A DNA stretch of 64,000 bases from assembly GCF_014692515.1 (NCBI RefSeq), contig NZ_JACOIK010000001.1, positions 186,001 through 250,000 of the forward strand. The letters run 5' to 3'. The notes under the pieces were generated by a model. That model had not been told where the DNA came from. It worked only from the letters and a program-made list of their open reading frames with translations, and did not search any database. Positions 50,439 to 59,700 of this stretch are shown here, one piece after another; position 1 is the stretch's first letter; the number at the start of each line of letters is the position of its first letter. Both the position numbers and the translations under genes were made by a program. The stretch is from Sphingobacterium micropteri (GTDB taxonomy: Bacteria; Bacteroidota; Bacteroidia; Sphingobacteriales; Sphingobacteriaceae).

Positions 50439-51662
50439 ATGGATATATTCAGATCGCTTTCTTATCCTAATTTTCGATTACACGTCATAGGTCAGGCGAT
50501 ATCGCTTTTAGGTACTTGGATGCAGCGGATTGCTATTAGTTGGATGGTTTATGAAATGACGAACTCTGTTTTTTGGTTAGGTTTCGTACAATTTATCGCC
50601 TTGTTGCCCTCCCTGATTCTCTCTCCCTTTGTCGGTTCATTTGTCGATAAACATCAGAAATACAAATTGGTTTTTCTCACGCAGATCGGGTTAATGATAC
50701 AAGCTGGTGTGTTGACTTTGGTAGTAGGACTGCAGTTACAGACCGTTTTTATCCTGTCCATGTTGGGGTTTATACAGGGTGTCATCAACGCTTTCGATGT
50801 ACTTAGCCGTCAATCCTTAATGATATCGCTCGTAGATAACAAACGAGATTTACCCAATGCCATCGCATTAAATTCTTCCATCTTCAATGCAGCGAGGATG
50901 GTCGGGCCGGCTATTGGTGGTATTTTATTAACCAAATACGGCGAGTTTGTATGTTTTGGCATCAACTTTATCAGTTTTGTACCTGTTATTATATGTTTGC
51001 TGCTGATGCGTGTGAAAGAAGATCCGTCAAAGCTTATCAAGGAAAGCAATTGGCGGGCACTTATAGAGGGGTTCAGCTATTTGCGACGTTCACCACATAT
51101 TGCATCATTGATTATTGTATTGGTGTTTTCGAGTTTGTTGGTTATCCCTTACACCTCTCTATTGCCCGCAGTGGCTAAGGATCTTTTTAGGGGGGATGAA
51201 TCTACGTTCTCTTGGTTTGAAAGTGCCGCTGGTTTTGGTGCGATGATCGGAGCCATCAATATGGCAAGGTTAAAAACCGGTGAAAATCTGCGATATCGCG
51301 TGTTATTTTCTGCTTTTTTAATGGGGGCAGCACTTTGTTTATTAGCATTTGCTCGTATTCTACCGCTAGCCTTAGTGTTTACCATGATGGTGGCGTTTGC
51401 CATGATGATGCAAAATTCTTCTATTAATACGTATATCCAGACACATGCAGTTCCGAGCTATCGGGCTAGGGTAATAGGTTATTATGTGATGGCTTTTCAG
51501 GGTGTTGCGCCGATTGGGACACTCTTGGTTGGGGCAATGGCCGAATATATTGGAATCCAGCGTACGCTCTATGTGATGGGAACATCCGGTATTGTTATTG
51601 CGTTAGGTTTTTATACCTATTTGCGGTTACACATTCACCGGCGATTGTTCAAGAAAATATAA
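50439..51662 (+). CDS. Major facilitator superfamily exporter (MFS_3/EntS-like)
   Basis: A 407-residue protein with about 12 membrane segments. The N-terminus NFRLHVIGQAISLLGTWMQRIA, the loop motif GSFVDKHQKYKLVF (motif A region, about 65-78) and QGVINAFDVLSRQSLMISLV place it in the MFS_3 group that includes the enterobactin exporter EntS. The open frame begins with a TTG at 50430, but the ATG at 50439 (MDIFRSLSYPNFR) is the credible start. The cargo is unknown; siderophore or drug export is usual for the group. It is convergent with the acyloxyacyl hydrolase gene, with 10 bp between the stops. Confidence 0.9.
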   Translation: MDIFRSLSYPNFRLHVIGQAISLLGTWMQRIAISWMVYEMTNSVFWLGFVQFIALLPSLILSPFVGSFVDKHQKYKLVFLTQIGLMIQAGVLTLVVGLQLQTVFILSMLGFIQGVINAFDVLSRQSLMISLVDNKRDLPNAIALNSSIFNAARMVGPAIGGILLTKYGEFVCFGINFISFVPVIICLLLMRVKEDPSKLIKESNWRALIEGFSYLRRSPHIASLIIVLVFSSLLVIPYTSLLPAVAKDLFRGDESTFSWFESAAGFGAMIGAINMARLKTGENLRYRVLFSAFLMGAALCLLAFARILPLALVFTMMVAFAMMMQNSSINTYIQTHAVPSYRARVIGYYVMAFQGVAPIGTLLVGAMAEYIGIQRTLYVMGTSGIVIALGFYTYLRLHIHRRLFKKI

Positions 51663-51672
51663 CAGGTCTCCA

Positions 51673-52935
51673 TCAATACAGCAACGATGGTGCTTTATTT
51701 TTAAATCGATAACCTAGACCTAACATCAAATAATTAGGTTCGTGAAAGTCTTTTAAATTATAGCCAATATGTAAGAATGAATTTTTGGTGGTTGCAACCT
51801 TCAGCGCAAATGTTTGATAAGTACCCCCGAGATCTCCGCCTTTGTGTAGCACATTACCTCCCAAACCGACGCCGATGGTAAAAATTGGCATAATATATTC
51901 GGCCCTCGCGGATAGCCCCACGGCCAGCTGTTTATCTAAAGATGGTTTGAAGAACTTTTCTTCCATGGTAGCCGAGAAATAGTTCTTGGTATAAACATTG
52001 GCACTGCCATCGTATACTGCGTCGACGGAAACGCCCACTCGAAACCTATAGCTTATATTGTACATTGGGCCAAAATACATGCCTAAAACAGGATATTGAT
52101 GCGGCGAAGCGACAGGTTGCCCCATAACGTCGACTCCTTTCCGACGCCATGAGCCGAAAAGAACTAAATCATAGTTAATATGTTTGGGATACGCTGTGCG
52201 TAAAGAGTCAGGGATTTTGGTATGTTTTGTGGCGGGTTCTCGTTTTCTAAAATCATATAAAATACCCATTTTTAACCCTAGCATATTGAGCCCTGCATTT
52301 GGAAAATTTGTATTGCCATTTGAGAAATGCGTAAAGTCTAAACCAGTTGCCAGATCGGTATGTGGTGTTAATCTCCATCGCACATATAGGCCTGCATTCA
52401 AATAGGCATTGGTTTTGGAACCAATTGCGATATTATAAGGGTTGTGTACAAAATGATGCGGTTTCCAACCAGTAGATAAGCCAAAATTCCATTCATAATC
52501 TAGGGCTGTGTTTAGGCTTAGCTGCGTGATATTGGATCGTTGGAAAAAGTATACCGTTTTGGGATTGCCTAATTCCTGCGGGTTGCCGAAGTTATAAAAT
52601 GACACGCCTATTCCTTGATAGGTATGTGCATAAATTCTATCTCCTAATGATCCATTTGGGAATCGAAAGGCATATTTTATGTGTCCAGATAACGCATTTC
52701 GAATAGGTTTTCGTTGATTGTTAAATCCGGAATAAAAAGGAACATTTGGTAATATATAGCCTGGTCGAAGTTCGAGTCCCAAATGGTGTACAAAACGTCC
52801 GGCACCATTCAGCTGATACACCGTATCAACCGAGAGTGTATCTAGTCCGAAAGCTAACGTGCCTACTGGGATAGCAAGGAGAAGGCTGCACGAGCATAAT
52901 GCTTGGAGGAACACCGATTTTAGACCCATAAACAT
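51673..52935 (-). CDS. PagL-like acyloxyacyl hydrolase / lipid A 3-O-deacylase
   Basis: A 420-residue outer-membrane protein. The first 30 residues form a signal peptide. The region about 45-235 shows a PagL-like barrel with the catalytic pair in THFSNGNTNFPN (HFSNG at 203-207, His203 and Ser205), and VYFFQRSNITQLSLNTALDYEW before it. PagL removes the 3-O-linked acyl chain of lipid A. About 185 residues follow the PagL-type part and form further barrel-like strands, ending LMLGLGYRF. The protein is about twice the size of PagL, as in other Bacteroidota members. It follows the aspartic protease gene by 8 bp. Confidence 0.85.
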   Translation of the reverse strand: MFMGLKSVFLQALCSCSLLLAIPVGTLAFGLDTLSVDTVYQLNGAGRFVHHLGLELRPGYILPNVPFYSGFNNQRKPIRNALSGHIKYAFRFPNGSLGDRIYAHTYQGIGVSFYNFGNPQELGNPKTVYFFQRSNITQLSLNTALDYEWNFGLSTGWKPHHFVHNPYNIAIGSKTNAYLNAGLYVRWRLTPHTDLATGLDFTHFSNGNTNFPNAGLNMLGLKMGILYDFRKREPATKHTKIPDSLRTAYPKHINYDLVLFGSWRRKGVDVMGQPVASPHQYPVLGMYFGPMYNISYRFRVGVSVDAVYDGSANVYTKNYFSATMEEKFFKPSLDKQLAVGLSARAEYIMPIFTIGVGLGGNVLHKGGDLGGTYQTFALKVATTKNSFLHIGYNLKDFHEPNYLMLGLGYRFKNKAPSLLY

Positions 52936-52943
52936 ACACTAGC

Positions 52944-53381
52944 TCAACTTACTTTGCGGTCTCTTAAGATCAAAAGTTGTTTCCGATAATCAATTCGAGC
53001 AGCATAGGAAAATAGAATATCTCCTCCCAATACACCGATAACCGGGGGAAGATTCATTTGCTGATAGGCATAATTCACGGCGCTCAGGTCAAGTACTGCC
53101 GTTATAAATTTTTTTATTTTCCAGTTGCCTATGGCGAAAGTAGGTAGTTCGAGCATAAAACTTTCCATAGAATTTGTACCTAAGCCGGTCGAGATGATAT
53201 TGGTATTCTCTATTTTTTCTTCTGGAATACCGGATTGCAGGAGTGTGGTTTTATCGAGAACGGTTTTTGAAGCGCCGGTATCCAGCACCATTTTAAAAGG
53301 TTGGTCAAATAAACAAACATCAATCAATATATGGTAACCATCGCCCTGAAGCTCCAATATTTCTAGCGGAATTTTTTGCAT
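52944..53381 (-). CDS. Retropepsin-like aspartic protease
   Basis: A 145-residue protein with the active-site triad MVLDTGASKTVLD (DTGAS at 34-38), the hallmark of single-domain retropepsin-like (clan AA) proteases, which act as dimers. GVLGGDILFSY (about 117-127) corresponds to the conserved Gly-Gly-Asp flap/hydrophobic motif near the C-terminus. No signal peptide is present, so it is cytoplasmic. The natural substrate is unknown. It is 8 bp upstream of the PagL-like gene, and its start codon lies inside a perfect 15-bp stem that pairs with the intergenic DNA after mdh. Either an attenuator or a translation-blocking structure is possible. Confidence 0.88.
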   Translation of the reverse strand: MQKIPLEILELQGDGYHILIDVCLFDQPFKMVLDTGASKTVLDKTTLLQSGIPEEKIENTNIISTGLGTNSMESFMLELPTFAIGNWKIKKFITAVLDLSAVNYAYQQMNLPPVIGVLGGDILFSYAARIDYRKQLLILRDRKVS

Positions 53382-53424
53382 GGGTTAAACTTAGGAAATA
53401 TAAAAATAAAACCCATGCAAAAAA
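53372..53424 (-). promoter_or_regulatory. 15-bp perfect hairpin enclosing the protease start codon
   Basis: TTTTTTGCATGGGTT (53372-53386) and its exact reverse complement (53410-53424) flank a 23-nt loop between the mdh stop and the protease start. The minus-strand ATG of the protease (53379-53381) is inside one arm. A T-tract after the stem is lacking, so it is not a standard terminator. Confidence 0.7.
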
Positions 53425-53429
53425 GCGTG

Positions 53430-54374
53430 TTATATGATATTACTATCTTTCAATACTTGGTTCATATTTCTTACCGCATTTGCGCTATTTTTAAACAAGG
53501 CTTTCTCCTCTTCCGATAGTTCCAATGGAACAATGCGATCCCAACCTTTTTTGTTTATAATGACAGGTACGCCAATATTAATGTCTTCTTCGCCGTACTC
53601 CCCTTCTAGGAATACAGACGCCGTAAATAACCTATTTTGATCACGTACAATACTTTCTACCATAGCAGCCGTTGCCGCTCCGGGCGCGTACCAGGCCGAA
53701 GTACCAATTAAAGCAGTAAGTGTCGCTCCGCCCACCATTGTTTTGTTGACAATATCGTCTTGCTCTTCTGGTGTAAGGAAACTGTTTACAGGAATACTGT
53801 TCCACGTTGCGTGCTGTATCAATGGAATCATAGTGGTATCACCATGCCCGCCTATTACGATAGCATTTAAATCATTTGCTGACGCTTGTAGCTTTTGGGA
53901 AATTTGGTATTTGAAACGTGCTGAATCCAATGCGCCACCCATGCCTATAATCCTATTTTTAGGGAGACCGCTCGATTTTAATGCAAGATAGGTCATGGTA
54001 TCCATCGGATTGGCTACAATAAGGATGATAATGTCCGGGGAATGCTTCACTAAATTCTCCACGACCGATTTCACAATACCAGCATTGGTGCCTATCAGTT
54101 CTTCGCGTGTCATTCCTGGTTTCCTCGGAATACCCGAAGTAATAACAGCCACCGCCGAACCCGCAGTTTGTGTATAATCGTTGGTGACTCCTTTTATGGT
54201 AGAATCAAATCCGAGAAGAGCGGCTGTCTGCATCATATCCTGTGCTTTGCCTTCTGCTACACCTTCTTTGATATCTAAGAGCACAATTTCTTCTGCAATG
54301 TTTCGTCGTACAAGATTGTCAGCTGTGGTAGCACCCACAGCTCCTGCTCCAATAACTGTTATCTTCGTCTGCAT
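53430..54374 (-). CDS. mdh: Malate dehydrogenase (LDH-like class)
   Basis: A 314-residue NAD-dependent dehydrogenase. The dinucleotide fold starts TVIGAGAVGATTAD (GAGAVG at 9-14), the active-site His is in IGGHGDTTMIPL (about 172-183), and NPMDTMTYL follows a conserved VANP. The loop SGIPRKPGMTREELI carries Arg residues typical of malate rather than lactate dehydrogenases. It converts malate to oxaloacetate in the TCA cycle, in the cytoplasm. It is followed by the retropepsin gene 48 bp downstream, with a hairpin in between. Length and sequence are ordinary. Confidence 0.95.
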   Translation of the reverse strand: MQTKITVIGAGAVGATTADNLVRRNIAEEIVLLDIKEGVAEGKAQDMMQTAALLGFDSTIKGVTNDYTQTAGSAVAVITSGIPRKPGMTREELIGTNAGIVKSVVENLVKHSPDIIILIVANPMDTMTYLALKSSGLPKNRIIGMGGALDSARFKYQISQKLQASANDLNAIVIGGHGDTTMIPLIQHATWNSIPVNSFLTPEEQDDIVNKTMVGGATLTALIGTSAWYAPGAATAAMVESIVRDQNRLFTASVFLEGEYGEEDINIGVPVIINKKGWDRIVPLELSEEEKALFKNSANAVRNMNQVLKDSNII

Positions 54375-54441
54375 ATTTTTCTCCTTTTATATTGGTATAG
54401 AATGATGTGTAGATAAATGTACGAAACTTTTCGGTATTCCC

Positions 54442-56751
54442 CTAGAACGGATAACCGATAGCTAAATTAAATACGAGGTTTTCGCGTCTCCATTGCGAAT
54501 CACGGAAATCGATGTATTTAAATACCCAACGATCGCCCGGATCCCGATAAGGCACACGTACCGGGATCGCAAAATCTGTACGGATAATTAAGAAGTCCAA
54601 ATCAAGACGTAATCCTAAACCTGTACCTACGGCCAGCTCCTTATAAAAATCCTTCGACAATTTTCCGCCAGGTTTGTTTTCATCCTCTCGTTGTAGCCAG
54701 ATATTGCCCGCATCTATAAATGCTGCCCAATGCAGCATACCCGCTATCTGCGCCCGGTATTCCGTGTTAAGCTCTAATTTAAAATCACCCGTTTGATCAG
54801 CGAAAAAATTGTTTTCGCCCAAATTTTCAGGCAATGCTGAACCGGGACCGACTGCTCTGGGGCGGTAGGCACGCAATCCGTTAGGACCGCCGGAGAAATA
54901 TTGTTTTAAATACGGAAGCGACCGTGAATTTCCATACGAATGGCTTAAGCCCACCATCACTCTCGAGGCGAGTTGTGAACTGGATGTCAATTTCATATAG
55001 TGGCGGAAGTCTGCTTCCGCTTTGATAAACTGCGCATATGGCGTTCCAAAAATCTCCTTCGCACCTTCATCATAGTTGGCTCCTTGAATCAATCCCAATA
55101 CGTTGCCAGAAGTGTTTAAACCGGTTTTTACATAAAAAGTGTGCTTACGTGCTGCTTCCATCGAATTGGTAAACGTATACGAATAGTTTGGGCCGAAAGA
55201 AAACTGGGGATCTACAATGTGGCGTAGGGTAGGGACTGTATCCATTTGTGCACGGTAATCATCTGTAATATTACGTGGCTGTACATAGATAATTTCCGCA
55301 ACGGCCAAGTCGTGTTGTTTTTGATCGTCTTCTCTCCAATTATATCCATAATTCAGGGTAAGGGAATTAAGTGTATACGCATTCCGTCTGTTCAAAAACT
55401 CGTAACCTACTTTTGCATACGTTTTCGGAATATAGCGTCTGGATGGTGCCCATTTATAGGGGGATAGCAAACGTGGCCATACGATACCTACCTCTGTTCC
55501 ATAACGTATGTAAGCAGAGTTCAAGTTAACACTACCGCCTGTTTGGGTCTCGTAGCCCCCAAAAACACTTACCGTAAGCGTCTCAAACCCTTTAAAAGCA
55601 TTGCGAAGTGTCCAATGTGCATTGGCTTCCGTACCATTATAAACCGACGCCGTCTTTCCAATCACCTCAAAACGGATCGATTTTCGTTGCATGGGGGTGA
55701 GGTGGTAGTAGACATCCATGGTGTTAGCTGAATCAGGACTGTCAACGAATGTGTTCTTCACAAATTTAAAAGCATTGAGATTGACCAGGTGGCTAATGGT
55801 TCGATTGTGTTCCCACCGTGTATACGTATCTCCTTTGTTGAAAAAGATATGGTTGGCCAACACTTTTTTACGATAGGTATCTTGTGGGTCTATGATATAA
55901 TACTGGTTATTAAATAGTTGCTGTTGCCGGGGACGTGTTGTTTCGAAACCCTGAGATGTTTGCCGATAGTTGGGATAAATAAAAATGTTCCCTATTTTTT
56001 GGGGCTCTTTTGCTTTCGCGGGTGTTTCCGGTTTTACCGTAACATACATATCTACTTGGTGATTTCCCCGGCTACTGTCCACTTCCATTAATAAATGGTC
56101 AGGCGAAAAATAATAATACCCTTTATTTTTTAAATCATTGTCGATACGGTCTCGCTCATTTAGGATAACATCTAAATTATAATTGCTCTTCACATGCAGT
56201 AAGGATTGGGATTTTGTGCTTAGAATATCCTTTCCGAGCTGTGTGGCCGAGTCTATTTCAAAATCAACTTTGGCGATTCGGTAAATCTTTCCGGGGAATG
56301 CATTGTAGGTAACCTCTGCCAACTTCCCGTCTATCGTGGTATCTGACGTAACATACGCATTAAAAAAACCAAAATTCTCCATCCGGTTGCGTAGGAGATT
56401 TTCGTTATACTCCCTGTTTACATCGCTAAGTAAAACGGGTTCTTCTCCTTGCTTTCTCAACCATCTATTGATCGCGCCTGATGCGGAGTCAGACCCGCCG
56501 CCCATATTATACAGACCTAGTTTGAAACGCATACCCAAAATCTTTTTATTCGGTTTGGGGCGGAGCATTTCTTCCAGATGTGTTTCAAATGCTTCTTTTC
56601 GTTCTTTCGGAATACTATCTTCGGAATGGATGACAACATGTCCTTTATTATAGAGCTTTTCATCTTCCGCAAGATATTTGGTTGAATTACAGCTCGCCAC
56701 CATAATCATGGTGATCATACCTATGGCGATATAATGCAACTTAGTCTTCAT
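54442..56751 (-). CDS. tamL: TamL: BamA/TamA-like outer-membrane lipoprotein
   Basis: A 769-residue outer-membrane lipoprotein, the Bacteroidota counterpart of TamA. A signal ending MVASCNSTKYL gives lipid Cys at about 21, which TamA lacks. POTRA-like repeats occupy about 25-330 (YLAEDEKLYNKGHVVI, KIYRIAKVDFEID). The C-terminal half is a BamA-family barrel that includes YFSGGPNGLRAYRPRAVGPG, the conserved surface-antigen motif, and ends LVFNLAIGYPF. I use ATG 56751 rather than 56787, which is within tamB. The start overlaps the tamB stop by 11 bp. It works with TamB to insert or transport envelope components. Confidence 0.9.
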   Translation of the reverse strand: MKTKLHYIAIGMITMIMVASCNSTKYLAEDEKLYNKGHVVIHSEDSIPKERKEAFETHLEEMLRPKPNKKILGMRFKLGLYNMGGGSDSASGAINRWLRKQGEEPVLLSDVNREYNENLLRNRMENFGFFNAYVTSDTTIDGKLAEVTYNAFPGKIYRIAKVDFEIDSATQLGKDILSTKSQSLLHVKSNYNLDVILNERDRIDNDLKNKGYYYFSPDHLLMEVDSSRGNHQVDMYVTVKPETPAKAKEPQKIGNIFIYPNYRQTSQGFETTRPRQQQLFNNQYYIIDPQDTYRKKVLANHIFFNKGDTYTRWEHNRTISHLVNLNAFKFVKNTFVDSPDSANTMDVYYHLTPMQRKSIRFEVIGKTASVYNGTEANAHWTLRNAFKGFETLTVSVFGGYETQTGGSVNLNSAYIRYGTEVGIVWPRLLSPYKWAPSRRYIPKTYAKVGYEFLNRRNAYTLNSLTLNYGYNWREDDQKQHDLAVAEIIYVQPRNITDDYRAQMDTVPTLRHIVDPQFSFGPNYSYTFTNSMEAARKHTFYVKTGLNTSGNVLGLIQGANYDEGAKEIFGTPYAQFIKAEADFRHYMKLTSSSQLASRVMVGLSHSYGNSRSLPYLKQYFSGGPNGLRAYRPRAVGPGSALPENLGENNFFADQTGDFKLELNTEYRAQIAGMLHWAAFIDAGNIWLQREDENKPGGKLSKDFYKELAVGTGLGLRLDLDFLIIRTDFAIPVRVPYRDPGDRWVFKYIDFRDSQWRRENLVFNLAIGYPF

Positions 56752-59700
56752 ACGACCTCCTTTCCTCTTCATCGTCTCGGATAGCATTTGTTGTAGTATC
56801 TATTTGTGTATTCGTTGAATCTTTGTTCTCCTGTTCTGTTTCTTGTTCTTCTTGTTCTTCCATTTCTTCTTTCCGGATAGCCCGATGGGTGGAATCTACG
56901 GGTTCATCTGTCGTCGAACTGTCGCTGTTATTATCCTGCGGTTGTAGTTGCTCGTTTTTCCGGCGCTCCTCCACGCGTTTGCGGAACTCCGGACTGTTCT
57001 TCATGAGGCTATCTCTAATCACGAGGCGTACACTATCCCGATAAGCAGAATCTGTCTCCATCCGCTCCACATCGAAACGACGCCGAAAACTCCGACTATC
57101 CGTATTGTAATACTGTTCTAAGGCTCTGGAACTCATAAACAGCTCTTTGAACCGATCGTAACTCATGGTAATGATAAAACCGATACCGGTTTCGACAAAT
57201 TGCCCTTGTAGCGTAGCCTGATATTGATTCTTTCGGTATACACGGGCAAAGTAGCGTCCGTCTTTTGAAAGTTGATAATCCAACGAAATGTCTCCCGCGA
57301 TATTGGATGCTTTTTCTCCCGGACGCGTGTTACCTTCGACTTCGAAGTTGGAACCAATGGTAACTTTTAAGCGATCATCAAATAACATCTTAGATACCCC
57401 GACATTTAAATCTGTTCTCGTTTGTGCATTCCCCGTCAGATAATCCTCTTCCGATTGCAGATTGAAATCAAGTTCTACACCTTTAATAAGGTCGGACGCT
57501 AGATTATTCAGCTGGCTTGTTAAGAATGAACTAACCGTGCTACGCGCCATTCCCTCAGCTCCGCCGCCGCCCGAAAGGCTTTCGAACGGATTAGCCGACA
57601 TAAAGCGACCGAGTGCAATTAATGAAAATACCTGCTTGTTCAATTCTGCCGGATCTTCGCGTATATTGGCTAAGGCAATATTCACCTTGCTCACAACATC
57701 TTGCGAAACAATAGCGTTGTTCTCATCCAGATCAATGTCAAAGTTAATTTCCGGTTTGAATAGCTCACCCGTGAGGATTAATTTTACGTCGAACGGAATC
57801 CGCTGCTTGTAGAGGTTTTGACTTTCCCCACCAATTTGTGACTGTACGAGTTCCAATGTTGGAAAGCGACTTCGGTATATGGCGGTAATATCCATACGCG
57901 CGTCCAATGGGTCACCGTTCCACGTGATGGTGCTTCCTTTCTGGAAAAGGAACGGCTTCGAAATCGGTCCTAATGAGAATGTATAATCTCCTTTTTCTAC
58001 CGTGTAAGTGCCCGACATGGTGATTTTGTTACTCGCATCGATGGTTGCGTTTAACTCGGCAATACCTTGGATATTGAGCGCGTCTTGTGTACCCTCATCT
58101 AATATAACTTTGAATTTTGCCTCCGGATCGGTGGATAGATTGAGGGCAATGTCCATGCCAGACAGTTGTGTTGCTGTCGTCATCGAATCCAGGCGGGCAA
58201 ATACATTCGCACGAGCTGTATCCGAACGGTTTACAAATTTGACCACACCATCCCGTTGCGCAATGCCCGGATCATCATTGGGTACAATGAGTGCAAAGTC
58301 CGTATTCTCATTGACCTTGATATCTCCCTCTACCCGCGGTTGATCCAGGTTGCCGCGTATACGAAGATTGGAGGTTAAATATAGTTTCCCGAAAAATAAA
58401 TCGTTATCTTCTCTTGTTGAATTGACCGCAGCGAAATCGTTCATGGTCAAGTTCAGATTAAAATTGAAATCCGTATAGGTAGTGGTCGCTATAGCGCCAT
58501 TTAATAAGGTAGAGTTACCACGTTGATCTTTGATCTCAAATTTTTTGAACTGTATGCCTTGGTTGTTGAAATATATGGTTTGGTTATCCATGAGGAAGTC
58601 AGCATTCAACATCGCGACGTTCAATTTACTGTTTTGGAATGTCAGCCCACCATTGATTTTCGGTGCATCGACCGTTCCCGTAATTTTCAAGTCACCTACC
58701 AAATCGCCTTCGCAGTCTTCCAGATAACCCAAGCTAAATGCTTGTATCGTTGTCATCTTCATAGGCTTCAAGGATAGTGTAGCGTTTAGGGTGGCCGGTC
58801 CATCCGGCGGACTGATGAAATCACCTGCGAGCTGTACATCATTACCATTTCCTTCGATTTTAACATCAGCAGAAAATGTGTTTTCTTTAATGTTATCTAC
58901 TTTAACCAATACGTTACCCACGGTGTCTTTTCCAAAGTAAAACCTGTCGATCGTCAAGTCAGAAACAAACACAGGGCTGCTCTCCAGGCGAGATACGGTT
59001 GCTGTACCGTTGATGCCCCCACCTACATTGAACATTTCTGAAGCCAACATTTGCGCAAAGGTCTCGATTCTAAAATTGTTAAATGTCACATCAATAGGTG
59101 CGTTCGCTATTGAATCCTGTGATTGAACAAGAAGCTCCTGTCCGTTATTTGTTAAACGGAAATTGTTTGCATGTATGCCGCGTTCCCCAAAGCTAATTGT
59201 ATTTGTTGAGTCGATACGCCAGTCTTCATAGTTTAATTTCAGCCCGTCTTCATGGAGACTGAACAGAAAATTGTTTTCGGCAGCCTGTAGTCTCGCCCCT
59301 AGATGATACTGTTCTTTATCTTCTTTATCTTTTATCCAAAGACCGAAATCGACGTTATTCTCTACTACACTGCCACTTGCTACGGTATTATTTAATTCAA
59401 TATTACCCATTTTGATCTTATGGATAAGTGCAGAATAATACAATGTACTATCGAATGTTGTTAAATCAACACCCACATTTTCTATGGATGTTCCCCCATA
59501 TATAATCTTTGGTGCAATGAGTTTGGCCATAAAATTTTGTGTAGCGCTGTTAAAGGTCCCATCTAAGGTTATATCGCGCATTTCTTCCAAATCTGGGAGA
59601 AAGTTGCGTATAAAGCGAGAGTGATTGAGCGTGGCACTAAATTCGAAGCTCTGCGGGTCGTACGAGGTCGTATCTTTTGGTGCATTACCGGGATTGTAGT

